DNA of 64,000 nt from Nemertoderma westbladi (taxonomy: Eukaryota > Xenacoelomorpha > Nemertodermatida > Nemertodermatidae). Shown one piece after another: positions 24,101-39,100 of the stretch (the first letter of the stretch is position 1; the number at the start of each line of letters is the position of its first letter). The stretch is from positions 28,211-92,210 of the forward strand of contig JAUCBJ010004577.1 in the NCBI GenBank assembly GCA_032718475.1, written 5' to 3'. The position numbers were made by a program, and so were the translations under genes. The notes beneath the pieces are model-generated. The model searched no databases and was not told the DNA's origin. It saw nothing but the letters and a program-made list of their open reading frames with translations.

Positions 24101-27100
24101 GAAGTATACGAAAACCAACAATACACTAGTAGAAGTAGACGAAAACCAACAATACACTAGTAGAAGTAGACGAAAACCAACAATACACTAGTAGAAGTAG
24201 ACGAAAACCAACAATATACTAGTAGAAGAAGACGAAAACCAACAATACACTAGAAGAAGTAGATAAAAACCAACAATACACTAGAAGAAGTAGATAAAAA
24301 CCAACAATACACTAGTAGAAGAAGACGAAAACCAACAATACACTAGTAGAAGTATACGAAAACCAACAATACACTAGTAGAAGTAGACGAAAACCAACAA
24401 TATACTAGTAGAAGTAGATAAAAACCAACAATACACTAGTAGAAGAAGACGAAAACCAACAATACACTAGAAGAAGTAGATAAAAACCAACAATACACTA
24501 GTAGAAGAAGACGAAAACCAACAATACATTAGTAGAAGAAGACGAAAACCAACAATACACTAGAAGAAGTAGATAAAAACCAACAATACACTAGAAGAAG
24601 TAGACGAAAACCAACAATACACTAGTAGAAGTAGACGAAAAGCAACAATACACTAGTAGAAGTTGACGAAAACCAACAATACACTAGAAGAAGTAGATAA
24701 AAACCAACAATACACTAGAAGAAGTAGACGAAAACCAACAATACACTAGTAGAAGAAGACGAAAACCAACAATACACTAGTAGAAGAAGACGAAAACCAA
24801 CAATACACTAGAAGAAGTAGATAAAAACCAACAATACACTAGTAGAAGAAGACGAAAACCAACAATACACTAGAAGAAGTAGATAAAAACCAACAATACA
24901 CTAGTAGAAGAAGACGAAAACCAACAATACACTAGTAGAAGAAGACGAAAACCAACAATACACTAGTAGAAGAAGACGAAAACCAACAATACACTAGAAG
25001 AAGTAGATAAAAACCAACAATACACTAGTAGAAGAAGACGAAAACCAACAATACACTAGAAGAAGTAGATAAAAACCAACAATACACTAGTAGAAGAAGA
25101 CGAAAACCAACAATACACTAGTAGAAGTAGACGAAAACCAACAATACACTAGTAGAAGTAGACGAAAACCAACAATATACTAGTAGAAGTAGACGAAAAC
25201 CAACAATACACTAGTAGAAGAAGACGAAAACCAACAATACACTAGAAGAAGTAGATAAAAACCAACAATACACTAGTAGAAGAAGACGAAAACCAACAAT
25301 ACACTAGTAGAAGTAGACGAAAACCAACAATACACTAGTAGAAGTAGACGAAAACCAACAATATACTAGTAGAAGTAGACGAAAACCAACAATACACTAG
25401 AAGAAGTAGATAAAAACCAACAATACACTAGTAGAAGAAGACGAAAACCAACAATACACTAGTAGAAGAAGACGAAAACCAACAATACACTAGAAGAAGT
25501 AGATAAAAACCAACAATACACTAGTAGAAGAAGACGAAAACCAACAATACACTAGTAGAAGAAGACGAAAACCAACAATACACTAGTAGAAGAAGACGAA
25601 AACCAACAATACACTAGTAGAAGTAGACGAAAACCAACAATACACTAGTAGAAGAAGACGAAAACCAACAATACACTAGTAGAAGTAGACGAAAACCAAC
25701 AATACACTAGTAAAAGTAGACGAAAACCAACAATACACTAGTAGAAGTAGACGAAAACCAACAATATACTAGTAGAAGAAGACGAAAACCAACAATACAC
25801 TAGAAGAAGTAGATAAAAACCAACAATACACTAGAAGAAGTAGACGAAAACCAACAATACACTAGTAGAAGTAGACGAAAAGCAACAATACACTAGTAGA
25901 AATAAACGAAAACCAACAATACACTAGTAGAAGTAGACGAAAACCAACAATACACTAGTATAAGTAAACGAAAATCAGCAATACACTAGTAGAAGTAGAC
26001 GAAAACCAACAATACACTAGTAGAAGTATACGAAAACCAACAATACACTAGTAGAAGTAGACGAAAACCAGCAATACACTAGTAGAAGTAGACAAAAACC
26101 AACAATACACTAGTAGAAGTAGACGAAAACCAACAATACACTAGTAGAAGTAGACGAAAACCAACAATATACTAGTAGAAGAAGACGAAAACCAACAATA
26201 CACTAGAAGAAGTAGATAAAAACCAACAATACACTAGTAGAAGTAGACGAAAACCAACAATATACTAGTAGAAGAAGACGAAAACCAACAATACACTAGA
26301 AGAAGTAGATAAAAACCAACAATACACTAGAAGAAGTAGACGAAAACCAACAATACACTAGTAGAAGAAGACGAAAACCAACAATACACTAGAAGAAGTA
26401 GATAAAAACCAACAATACACTAGTAGAAGAAGACGAAAACCAACAATACACTAGTAGAAGTAGACGAAAACCAACAATACACTAGTAGAAGAAGACGAAA
26501 ACCAACAATACACTAGAAGAAGTAGATAAAAACCAACAATACACTAGTAGAAGAAGACGAAAACCAACAATACACTAGTAGAAGTAGACGAAAACCAACA
26601 ATACACTAGTAGAAGAAGACGAAAACCAACAATACACTAGTAGAAGTAGACGAAAACCAACAATACACTAGTAGAAGTAGACGAAAACCAACAATATACT
26701 AGTAGAAGTAGACGAAAACCAACAATACACTAGTAGAAGAAGACGAAAACCAACAATACACTAGAAGAAGTAGATAAAAACCAACAATACACTAGTAGAA
26801 GAAGACGAAAACCAACAATACACTAGTAGAAGTAGACGAAAACCAACAATACACTAGTAGAAGTAGACGAAAACCAACAATATACTAGTAGAAGTAGACG
26901 AAAACCAACAATACACTAGTAGAAGTAGACGAAAACCAACAATATACTAGTAGAAGTAGACGAAAACCAACAATACACTAGAAGAAGTAGATAAAAACCA
27001 ACAATACACTAGTAGAAGAAGACGAAAACCAACAATACACTAGTAGAAGAAGACGAAAACCAACAATACACTAGTAGAAGAAGACGAAAACCAACAATAC

Positions 27101-30100
27101 ACTAGAAGAAGTAGATAAAAACCAACAATACACTAGTAGAAGAAGACGAAAACCAACAATACACTAGAAGAAGTAGATAAAAACCAACAATACACTAGTA
27201 GAAGAAGACGAAAACCAACAATACACTAGTAGAAGTAGACGAAAACCAACAATACACTAGTAGAAGTAGACGAAAACCAACAATATACTAGTAGAAGTAG
27301 ACGAAAACCAACAATACACTAGTAGAAGAAGACGAAAACCAACAATACACTAGTAGAAGTAGACGAAAACCAACAATACACTAGTAGAAGTAGACGAAAA
27401 CCAACAATACACTAGTAGAAGAAGACGAAAACCAACAATACACTAGTAAAAGTAGACGAAAACCAACAATACACTAGTAGAAGTAGACGAAAACCAACAA
27501 TACACTAGTAGAAGTAGACGAAAACCAACAATATACTAGTAGAAGAAGACGAAAACCAACAATACACTAGAAGAAGTAGACGAAAACCAACAATACACTA
27601 GTAGAAGAAGACGAAAACCAACAATACACTAGTAGAAGTAGACGAAAACCAACAATACACTAGTAAAAGTAGACGAAAACCAACAATACACTAGTAGAAG
27701 TAGACGAAAACCAACAATATACTAGTAGAAGAAGACGAAAACCAACAATACACTAGAAGAAGTAGATAAAAACCAACAATACACTAGAAGAAGTAGACGA
27801 AAACCAACAATACACTAGTAGAAGTAGACGAAAAGCAACAATACACTAGTAGAAGTAGACGAAAACCAACAATACACTAGTAGAAGTAGACGAAAACCAA
27901 CAATACACTAGTAGAAGTAGACGAAAACCAACAATACACTAGTAGAAGTAGACGAAAACCAACAATACACTAGTAGAAGTAGACAAAAACCAACAATACA
28001 CTAGTAGAAGTAGACGAAAACCAACAATACACTAGTAGAAGTAGACGAAAACCAACAATACACTAGTAGAAGAAGACGAAAACCAACAATACACTAGTAG
28101 AAGTAGACGAAAACCAACAATACACTAGTAGAAGTAGACGAAAACCAACAATACACTAGTAGAAGTAGACGAAAACCAACAATACACTAGTAGAAGTAGA
28201 CGAAAACCAACAATACACTAGTAGAAGTAGACGAAAACCAACAATACACTAGTAGAAGTAGACGAAAACCAACAATACACTAGTAGAAGTAGACGAAAAC
28301 CAACAATACACTAGTAGAAGTAGACGAAAACCAACAATACACTAGTAGAAGTAGACGAAAACCAACAATACACTAGTAGAAGTAGACGAAAACCAACAAT
28401 ACACTAGTAGAAGTAGACGAAAACCAACAATACACTAGTAGAAGAAGACGAAAACCAACAATACACTAGTAGAAGTAGACGAAAACCAACAATACACTAG
28501 TAAAAGTAGACGAAAACCAACAATACACTAGTAGAAGTAGACGAAAACCAACAATATACTAGTAGAAGAAGACGAAAACCAACAATACACTAGAAGAAGT
28601 AGATAAAAACCAACAATACACTAGTAGAAGTAGACGAAAACCAACAATATACTAGTAGAAGAAGACGAAAACCAACAATACACTAGAAGAAGTAGATAAA
28701 AACCAACAATACACTAGAAGAAGTAGACGAAAACCAACAATACACTAGTAGAAGTAGACGAAAAGCAACAATACACTAGTAGAAGTAGACGAAAACCAAC
28801 AATACACTAGTAGAAGTAGACGAAAACCAACAATACACTAGTAGAAGTAGACGAAAACCAACAATACACTAGTAGAAGTAGACGAAAACCAACAATACAC
28901 TAGTAGAAGAAGACGAAAACCAACAATACACTAGTAGAAGTAGACGAAAACCAACAATACACTAGTAAAAGTAGACGAAAACCAACAATACACTAGTAGA
29001 AGTAGACGAAAACCAACAATATACTAGTAGAAGAAGACGAAAACCAACAATACACTAGAAGAAGTAGATAAAAACCAACAATACACTAGAAGAAGTAGAC
29101 GAAAACCAACAATACACTAGTAGAAGTAGACGAAAAGCAACAATACACTAGTAGAAGTAGACGAAAACCAACAATACACTAGTAGAAGTAGACGAAAACC
29201 AACAATACACTAGTAGAAGTAGACGAAAACCAACAATACACTAGTAGAAGAAGACGAAAACCAACAATACACTAGTAGAAGTAGACGAAAACCAACAATA
29301 CACTAGTAAAAGTAGACGAAAACCAACAATATACTAGTAGAAGAAGACGAAAACCAACAATACACTAGAAGAAGTAGATAAAAACCAACAATACACTAGT
29401 AGAAGAAGACGAAAACCAACAATACACTAGAAGAAGTAGATAAAAACCAACAATACGCTAGAAGAAGTAGATAAAAACCAACAATACACTAGTAGAAGTA
29501 GACGAAAACCAACAATACACTAGTAGAAGAAGACGAAAACCAACAATATACTAGTAGAAGAAGACGAAAACCAACAATACACTAGAAGAAGTAGATAAAA
29601 ACCAACAATACACTAGAAGAAGTAGACGAAAACCAACAATACACTAGTAGAAGAAGACGAAAACCAACAATATACTAGTAGAAGAAGACGAAAACCAACA
29701 ATACACTAGAAGAAGTAGATAAAAACCAACAATACACTAGTAGAAGAAGACGAAAACCAACAATACACTAGAAGAAGTAGACGAAAACCAACAATACACT
29801 AGTAGAAGTAGACGAAAACCAACAATATACTAGTAGAAGAAGACGAAAACCAACAATACACTAGAAGAAGTAGACGAAAACCAACAATACACTAGAAGAA
29901 GTAGACGAAAACCAACAATACACTAGTAGAAGTAGACGAAAACCAACAATATACTAGTAGAAGAAGACGAAAACCAACAATACACTAGAAGAAGTAGACG
30001 AAAACCAACAATATACTAGTAGAAGTAGACGAAAACCAACAATATACTAGTAGAAGAAGACGAAAACCAACAATATACTAGTAGAAGAAGACGAAAACCA

Positions 30101-33100
30101 ACAATACACTAGAAGAAGTAGACGAAAACCAACAATATACTAGTAGAAGTAGACGAAAACCAACAATACACTAGTAGAAGAAGACGAAAACCAACAATAC
30201 ACTAGAAGAAGAAGACGAAAACCAACAATACACTAGAAGAAGTAGATAAAAACCAACAATACACTAGAAGAAGTAGACGAAAACCAACAATATACTAGTA
30301 GAAGTAGACGAAAACCAACAATACACTAGTAAAAGTAGACGAAAACCAACAATATACTAGTAGAAGAAGACGAAAACCAACAATATACTAGTAGAAGAAG
30401 ACGAAAACCAACAATATACTAGTAGAAGTATACGAAAACCAACAATACACTAGTAAAAGTAGACGAAAACCAACAATACACTAGTAGAAGTAGACGAAAA
30501 CCAACAATATACTAGTAGAAGAAGACGAAAACCAACAATACACTAGAAGAAGTAGATAAAAACCAACAATACACTAGTAGAAGAAGACGAAAACCAACAA
30601 TACACTAGTAGAAGTAGACGAAAACCAACAATACACTAGTAGAAGAAGACGAAAACCAACAATACACTAGTAGAAGTAGACGAAAACCAACAATACACTA
30701 GTAAAAGTAGACGAAAACCAACAATACACTAGTAGAAGTAGACGAAAACCAACAATATACTAGTAGAAGAAGACGAAAACCAACAATACACTAGAAGAAG
30801 TAGATAAAAACCAACAATACACTAGAAGAAGTAGACGAAAACCAACAATACACTAGTAGAAGTAGACGAAAACCAACAATACACTAGTAGAAGAAGACGA
30901 AAACCAACAATATACTAGTAGAAGAAGACGAAAACCAACAATATACTAGTAGAAGAAGACGAAAACCAACAATATACTAGTAGAAGTATACGAAAACCAA
31001 CAATACACTAGTAAAAGTAGACGAAAACCAACAATACACTAGTAGAAGTAGACGAAAACCAACAATATACTAGTAGAAGAAGACGAAAACCAACAATACA
31101 CTAGAAGAAGTAGATAAAAACCAACAATACACTAGTAGAAGAAGACGAAAACCAACAATACACTAGTAGAAGTAGACGAAAACCAACAATACACTAGTAG
31201 AAGAAGACGAAAACCAACAATACACTAGTAGAAGTAGACGAAAACCAACAATACACTAGTAAAAGTAGACGAAAACCAACAATACACTAGTAGAAGTAGA
31301 CGAAAACCAACAATATACTAGTAGAAGAAGACGAAAACCAACAATACACTAGAAGAAGTAGATAAAAACCAACAATACACTAGAAGAAGTAGACGAAAAC
31401 CAACAATACACTAGTAGAAGTAGACGAAAACCAACAATACACTAGTAGAAGAAGACGAAAACCAACAATATACTAGTAGAAGAAGACGAAAACCAACAAT
31501 ACACTAGAAGAAGTAGATAAAAACCAACAATACACTAGTAGAAGAAGACGAAAACCAACAATACACTAGTAGAAGTAGACGAAAACCAACAATACACTAG
31601 TAAAAGTAGACGAAAACCAACAATACACTAGTAGAAGTAGACGAAAACCAACAATATACTAGTAGAAGAAGACGAAAACCAACAATACACTAGAAGAAGT
31701 AGATAAAAACCAACAATACACTAGTAGAAGTAGACGAAAACCAACAATACACTAGTAGAAGTAGACGAAAACCAACAATATACTAGTAGAAGAAGACGAA
31801 AACCAACAATACACTAGAAGAAGTAGATAAAAACCAACAATACACTAGTAGAAGTAGACGAAAACCAACAATACACTAGTAGAAGTAGACGAAAACCAAC
31901 AATATACTAGTAGAAGAAGACGAAAACCAACAATACACTAGAAGAAGTAGATAAAAACCAACAATACACTAGTAGAAGAAGACGAAAACCAACAATACAC
32001 TAGTAGAAGTAGACGAAAACCAACAATACACTAGTAAAAGTAGACGAAAACCAACAATACACTAGTAGAAGTAGACGAAAACCAACAATATACTAGTAGA
32101 AGAAGACGAAAACCAACAATACACTAGAAGAAGTAGATAAAAACCAACAATACACTAGAAGAAGTAGACGAAAACCAACAATACACTAGTAGAAGTAGAC
32201 GAAAACCAACAATACACTAGTAGAAGTAGACGAAAACCAACAATATACTAGTAGAAGTAGACGAAAACCAACAATACACTAGTAGAAGTAGACGAAAACC
32301 AACAATACACTAGTAGAAGTAGACGAAAACCAACAATACACGAGTAGAAGTAGACGAAAAGCAACAATACACTAGTAGAAGTAGACAAAAACCAACAATA
32401 CACTAGTAGAAGTAGACGAAAAGCAACAATACACTAGTAGAAGAAGACGAAAACCAACAATACACTAGTAGAAGTAGACGAAAACCAACAATACACTAGT
32501 AGAAGTAGACGAAAACCAACAATACACTAGTAGAAGTAGACGAAAACCAACAATACACTAGTAGAAGAAGACGAAAACCAACAATACACTAGTAGAAGTA
32601 GACGAAAACCAACAATACACTAGTAAAAGTAGACGAAAACCAACAATACACTAGTAGAAGTAGACGAAAACCAACAATATACTAGTAGAAGAAGACGAAA
32701 ACCAACAATACACTAGAAGAAGTAGATAAAAACCAACAATACACTAGAAGAAGTAGACGAAAACCAACAATACACTAGTAGAAGTAGACGAAAAGCAACA
32801 ATACACTAGTAGAAATAAACGAAAACCAACAATACACTAGTAGAAGTAGACGAAAACCAACAATACACTAGTATAAGTAAACGAAAATCAGCAATACACT
32901 AGTAGAAGTAGACGAAAACCAACAATACACTAGTAGAAGTATACGAAAACCAACAATACACTAGTAGAAGTAGACGAAAACCAGCAATACACTAGTAGAA
33001 GTAGACAAAAACCAACAATACACTAGTAGAAGTAGACGAAAACCAACAATACACTAGTAGAAGTAGACGAAAACCAACAATATACTAGTAGAAGAAGACG

Positions 33101-36100
33101 AAAACCAACAATACACTAGAAGAAGTAGATAAAAACCAACAATACACTAGTAGAAGTAGACGAAAACCAACAATATACTAGTAGAAGAAGACGAAAACCA
33201 ACAATACACTAGAAGAAGTAGATAAAAACCAACAATACACTAGAAGAAGTAGACGAAAACCAACAATACACTAGTAGAAGTAGACGAAAAGCAACAATAC
33301 ACTAGTAGAAGTAGACGAAAACCAACAATACACTAGTAGAAGTAGACGAAAACCAACAATACACTAGTAGAAGTAGACGAAAACCAACAATACACAAGTA
33401 GAAGTAGACGAAAACCAACAATACACTAGTAGAAGAAGACGAAAACCAACAATACACTAGTAGAAGTAGACGAAAACCAACAATACACTAGTAAAAGTAG
33501 ACGAAAACCAACAATACACTAGTAGAAGTAGACGAAAACCAACAATATACTAGTAGAAGAAGACGAAAACCAACAATACACTAGAAGAAGTAGATAAAAA
33601 CCAACAATACACTAGAAGAAGTAGACGAAAACCAACAATACACTAGTAGAAGTAGACGAAAAGCAACAATACACTAGTAGAAGTAGACGAAAACCAACAA
33701 TACACTAGTAGAAGTAGACGAAAACCAACAATACACTAGTAGAAGTAGACGAAAACCAACAATACACTAGTAGAAGAAGACGAAAACCAACAATACACTA
33801 GTAGAAGTAGACGAAAACCAACAATACACTAGTAAAAGTAGACGAAAACCAACAATATACTAGTAGAAGAAGACGAAAACCAACAATACACTAGAAGAAG
33901 TAGATAAAAACCAACAATACACTAGAAGAAGTAGACGAAAACCAACAATACACTAGTAGAAGAAGACGAAAACCAACAATATACTAGTAGAAGAAGACGA
34001 AAACCAACAATACACTAGAAGAAGTAGATAAAAACCAACAATACACTAGTAGAAGAAGACGAAAACCAACAATACACTAGTAGAAGTAGACGAAAACCAA
34101 CAATACACTAGTAAAAGTAGACGAAAACCAACAATACACTAGTAGAAGTAGACGAAAACCAACAATATACTAGTAGAAGAAGACGAAAACCAACAATACA
34201 CTAGAAGAAGTAGATAAAAACCAACAATACACTAGAAGAAGTAGACGAAAACCAACAATACACTAGTAGAAGTAGACGAAAACCAACAATATACTAGTAG
34301 AAGAAGACGAAAACCAACAATACACTAGAAGAAGTAGACGAAAACCAACAATATACTAGTAGAAGTAGACGAAAACAAACAATATACTAGTAGAAGAAGA
34401 CGAAAACCAACAATATACTAGTAGAAGAAGACGAAAACCAACAATACACTAGAAGAAGTAGACGAAAACCAACAATATACTAGTAGAAGTAGACGAAAAC
34501 CAACAATATACTAGTAGAAGAAGACGAAAACCAACAATACACTAGAAGAAGTAGACGAAAACCAACAATACACTAGTAGAAGAAGACGAAAACCAACAAT
34601 ACACTAGTAGAAGTAGACGAAAACCAACAATACACTAGTAAAAGTAGACGAAAACCAACAATACACTAGTAGAAGTAGACGAAAACCAACAATATACTAG
34701 TAGAAGAAGACGAAAACCAACAATACACTAGAAGAAGTAGATAAAAACCAACAATACACTAGAAGAAGTAGACGAAAACCAACAATACACTAGTAGAAGT
34801 AGACGAAAACCAACAATACACTAGTAGAAGAAGACGAAAACCAACAATATACTAGTAGAAGAAGACGAAAACCAACAATACACTAGAAGAAGTAGATAAA
34901 AACCAACAATACACTAGTAGAAGAAGACGAAAACCAACAATACACTAGTAGAAGTAGACGAAAACCAACAATACACTAGTAAAAGTAGACGAAAACCAAC
35001 AATACACTAGTAGAAGTAGACGAAAACCAACAATACACTAGTAGAAGTAGACGAAAACCAACAATATACTAGTAGAAGAAGACGAAAACCAACAATATAC
35101 TAGTAGAAGTAGACGAAAACCAACAATATACTAGTAGAAGTAGACGAAAACCAACAATATACTAGTAGAAGAAGACGAAAACCAACAATATACTAGTAAA
35201 AGTAGACGAAAACCAACAATACACTAGTAGAAGTAGACGAAAACCAACAATACACTAGTAGAAGTAGACGAAAACCAACAATATACTAGTAGAAGAAGAC
35301 GAAAACCAACAATATACTAGTAGAAGTAGACGAAAACCAACAATATACTAGTAGAAGTAGACGAAAACCAACAATACACTAGTAGAAGTAGACGAAAACC
35401 AACAATACACTAGTAGAAGTAGACGAAAACCAACAATATACTAGTAGAAGTAGACGAAAACCAACAATATACTAGTAGAAGAAGACGAAAACCAACAATA
35501 CACTAGAAGAAGTAGATAAAAACCAACAATACACTAGTAGAAGTAGACGAAAACCAACAATACACTAGTAGAAGTAGACGAAAACCAACAATATACTAGT
35601 AGAAGAAGACGAAAACCAACAATACACTAGAAGAAGTAGATAAAAACCAACAATACACTAGTAGAAGTAGACGAAAACCAACAATACACTAGTAGAAGTA
35701 GACGAAAACCAACAATATACTAGTAGAAGAAGACGAAAACCAACAATACACTAGAAGAAGTAGATAAAAACCAACAATACACTAGTAGAAGAAGACGAAA
35801 ACCAATAATACACTAGTAGAAGTAGACGAAAACCAACAATACACTAGTAAAAGTAGACGAAAACCAACAATACACTAGTAGAAGTAGACGAAAACCAACA
35901 ATATACTAGTAGAAGAAGACGAAAACCAACAATACACTAGAAGAAGTAGATAAAAACCAACAATACACTAGAAGAAGTAGACGAAAACCAACAATACACT
36001 AGTAGAAGTAGACGAAAACCAACAATACACTAGTAGAAGTAGACGAAAACCAACAATATACTAGTAGAAGTAGACGAAAACCAACAATACACTAGTAGAA

Positions 36101-39100
36101 GTAGACGAAAACCAACAATACACTAGTAGAAGTAGACGAAAACCAACAATACACGAGTAGAAGTAGACGAAAAGCAACAATACACTAGTAGAAGTAGACA
36201 AAAACCAACAATACACTAGTAGAAGTAGACGAAAAGCAACAATACACTAGTAGAAGAAGACGAAAACCAACAATACACTAGTAGAAGTAGACGAAAACCA
36301 ACAATACACTAGTAGAAGTAGACGAAAACCAACAATACACTAGTAGAAGTAGACGAAAACCAACAATACACTAGTAGAAGAAGACGAAAACCAACAATAC
36401 ACTAGTAGAAGTAGACGAAAACCAACAATACACTAGTAGAAGTAGACGAAAACCAACAATACACTAGTAGAAGTAGACGAAAACCAACAATACACTAGTA
36501 GAAGTAGACGAAAACCAACAATACACTAGTAGAAGTAGACGAAAACCAACAATACACTAGTAGAAGAAGACGAAAACCAACAATACACTAGTAGAAGTAG
36601 ACGAAAACCAACAATACACTAGTAGAAGTAGACGAAAACCAACAATACACTAGTAGAAGTAGACGAAAACCAACAATACACTAGTAGAAGTAGACGAAAA
36701 CCAACAATACACTAGTAGAAGTAGACGAAAACCAACAATACACTAGTAGAAGTAGACGAAAACCAACAATACACTAGTAGAAGAAGACGAAAACCAACAA
36801 TACACTAGTAGAAGTAGACGAAAACCAACAATACACTAGTAGAAGTAGACGAAAACCAACAATACACTAGTAGAAGTAGACGAAAACCAACAATACACTA
36901 GTAGAAGTAGACGAAAACCAACAATACACTAGTAGAAGTAGACGAAAACCAACAATATACTAGTAGAAGTAGACGAAAACCAACAATACACTAGTAGAAG
37001 TAGACGAAAACCAACAATACACTAGTAGAAGTAGACGAAAACCAACAATACACGAGTAGAAGTAGACGAAAAGCAACAATACACTAGTAGAAGTAGACGA
37101 AAACCAACAATACACTAGTAGAAGTAGACGAAAACCAACAATACACTAGTAGAAGTAGACGAAAACCAACAATACACTAGTAGAAGTAGACGAAAACCAA
37201 CAATACACTAGTAGAAGTAGACGAAAACCAACAATACACTAGTAGAAGTAGACGAAAACCAACAATACACTAGTAGAAGTAGACGAAAACCAACAATACA
37301 CTAGTAGAAGTAGACGAAAACCAACAATACACTAGTAGAAGTAGACGAAAACCAACAATACACTAGTAGAAGTAGACGAAAACCAACAATACACTAGTAG
37401 AAGTAGACGAAAACCAACAATACACTAGTAGAAGTAGACGAAAACCAACAATACACTAGTAGAAGAAGACGAAAACCAACAATACACTAGTAGAAGTAGA
37501 CGAAAACCAACAATACACTAGTAGAAGTAGACGAAAACCAACAATACACTAGTAGAAGTAGACGAAAACCAACAATACACTAGTAGAAGTAGACGAAAAC
37601 CAACAATACACTAGTAGAAGTAGACGAAAACCAACAATACACTAGTAGAAGTAGACGAAAACCAACAATACACTAGTAGAAGTAGACGAAAACCAACAAT
37701 ACACTAGTAGAAGTAGACGAAAACCAACAATACACTAGTAGAAGTAGACGAAAACCAACAATACACTAGTAGAAGTAGACGAAAACCAACAATACACTAG
37801 TAGAAGTAGACGAAAACCAACAATACACTAGTAGAAGTAGACGAAAACCAACAATACACTAGTAGAAGTAGACGAAAACCAACAATACACTAGTAGAAGT
37901 AGACGAAAACCAACAATACACTAGTAGAAGTAGACGAAAACCAACAATACACTAGTAGAAGTAGACGAAAACCAACAATACACTAGTAGAAGTAGACGAA
38001 AACCAACAATACACTAGTAGAAGTAGACGAAAACCAACAATACACTAGTAGAAGTAGACGAAAACCAACAATACACTAGTAGAAGTAGACGAAAACCAAC
38101 AATACACTAGTAGAAGTAGACGAAAACCAACAATACACTAGTAGAAGTAGACGAAAACCAACAATACACTAGTAGAAGTAGACGAAAACCAACAATACAC
38201 TAGTAGAAGTAGACGAAAACCAACAATACACTAGTAGAAGTAGACGAAAACCAACAATACACTAGTAGAAGTAGACGAAAACCAACAATACACTAGTAGA
38301 AGTAGACGAAAACCAACAATACACTAGTAGAAGTAGACGAAAACCAACAATACACTAGTAGAAGTAGACGAAAACCAACAATACACTAGTAGAAGTAGAC
38401 GAAAACCAACAATACACTAGTAGAAGTAGACGAAAACCAACAATACACTAGTAGAAGTAGACGAAAACCAACAATACACTAGTAGAAGTAGACGAAAACC
38501 AACAATACACTAGTAGAAGTAGACGAAAACCAACAATACACTAGTAGAAGTAGACGAAAACCAACAATACACTAGTAGAAGTAGACGAAAACCAACAATA
38601 CACTAGTAGAAGTAGACGAAAACCAACAATACACTAGTAGAAGTAGACGAAAACCAACAATACACTAGTAGAAGTAGACGAAAACCAACAATACACTAGT
38701 AGAAGTAGACGAAAACCAACAATACACTAGTAGAAGTAGACGAAAACCAACAATACACTAGTAGAAGTAGACGAAAACCAACAATACACTAGTAGAAGTA
38801 GACGAAAACCAACAATACACTAGTAGAAGTAGACGAAAACCAACAATACACTAGTAGAAGTAGACGAAAACCAACAATACACTAGTAGAAGTAGACGAAA
38901 ACCAACAATACACTAGTAGAAGTAGACGAAAACCAACAATACACTAGTAGAAGTAGACGAAAACCAACAATACACTAGTAGAAGTAGACGAAAACCAACA
39001 ATACACTAGTAGAAGTAGACGAAAACCAACAATACACTAGTAGAAGTAGACGAAAACCAACAATACACTAGTAGAAGTATACGAAAACCAACAATACACT

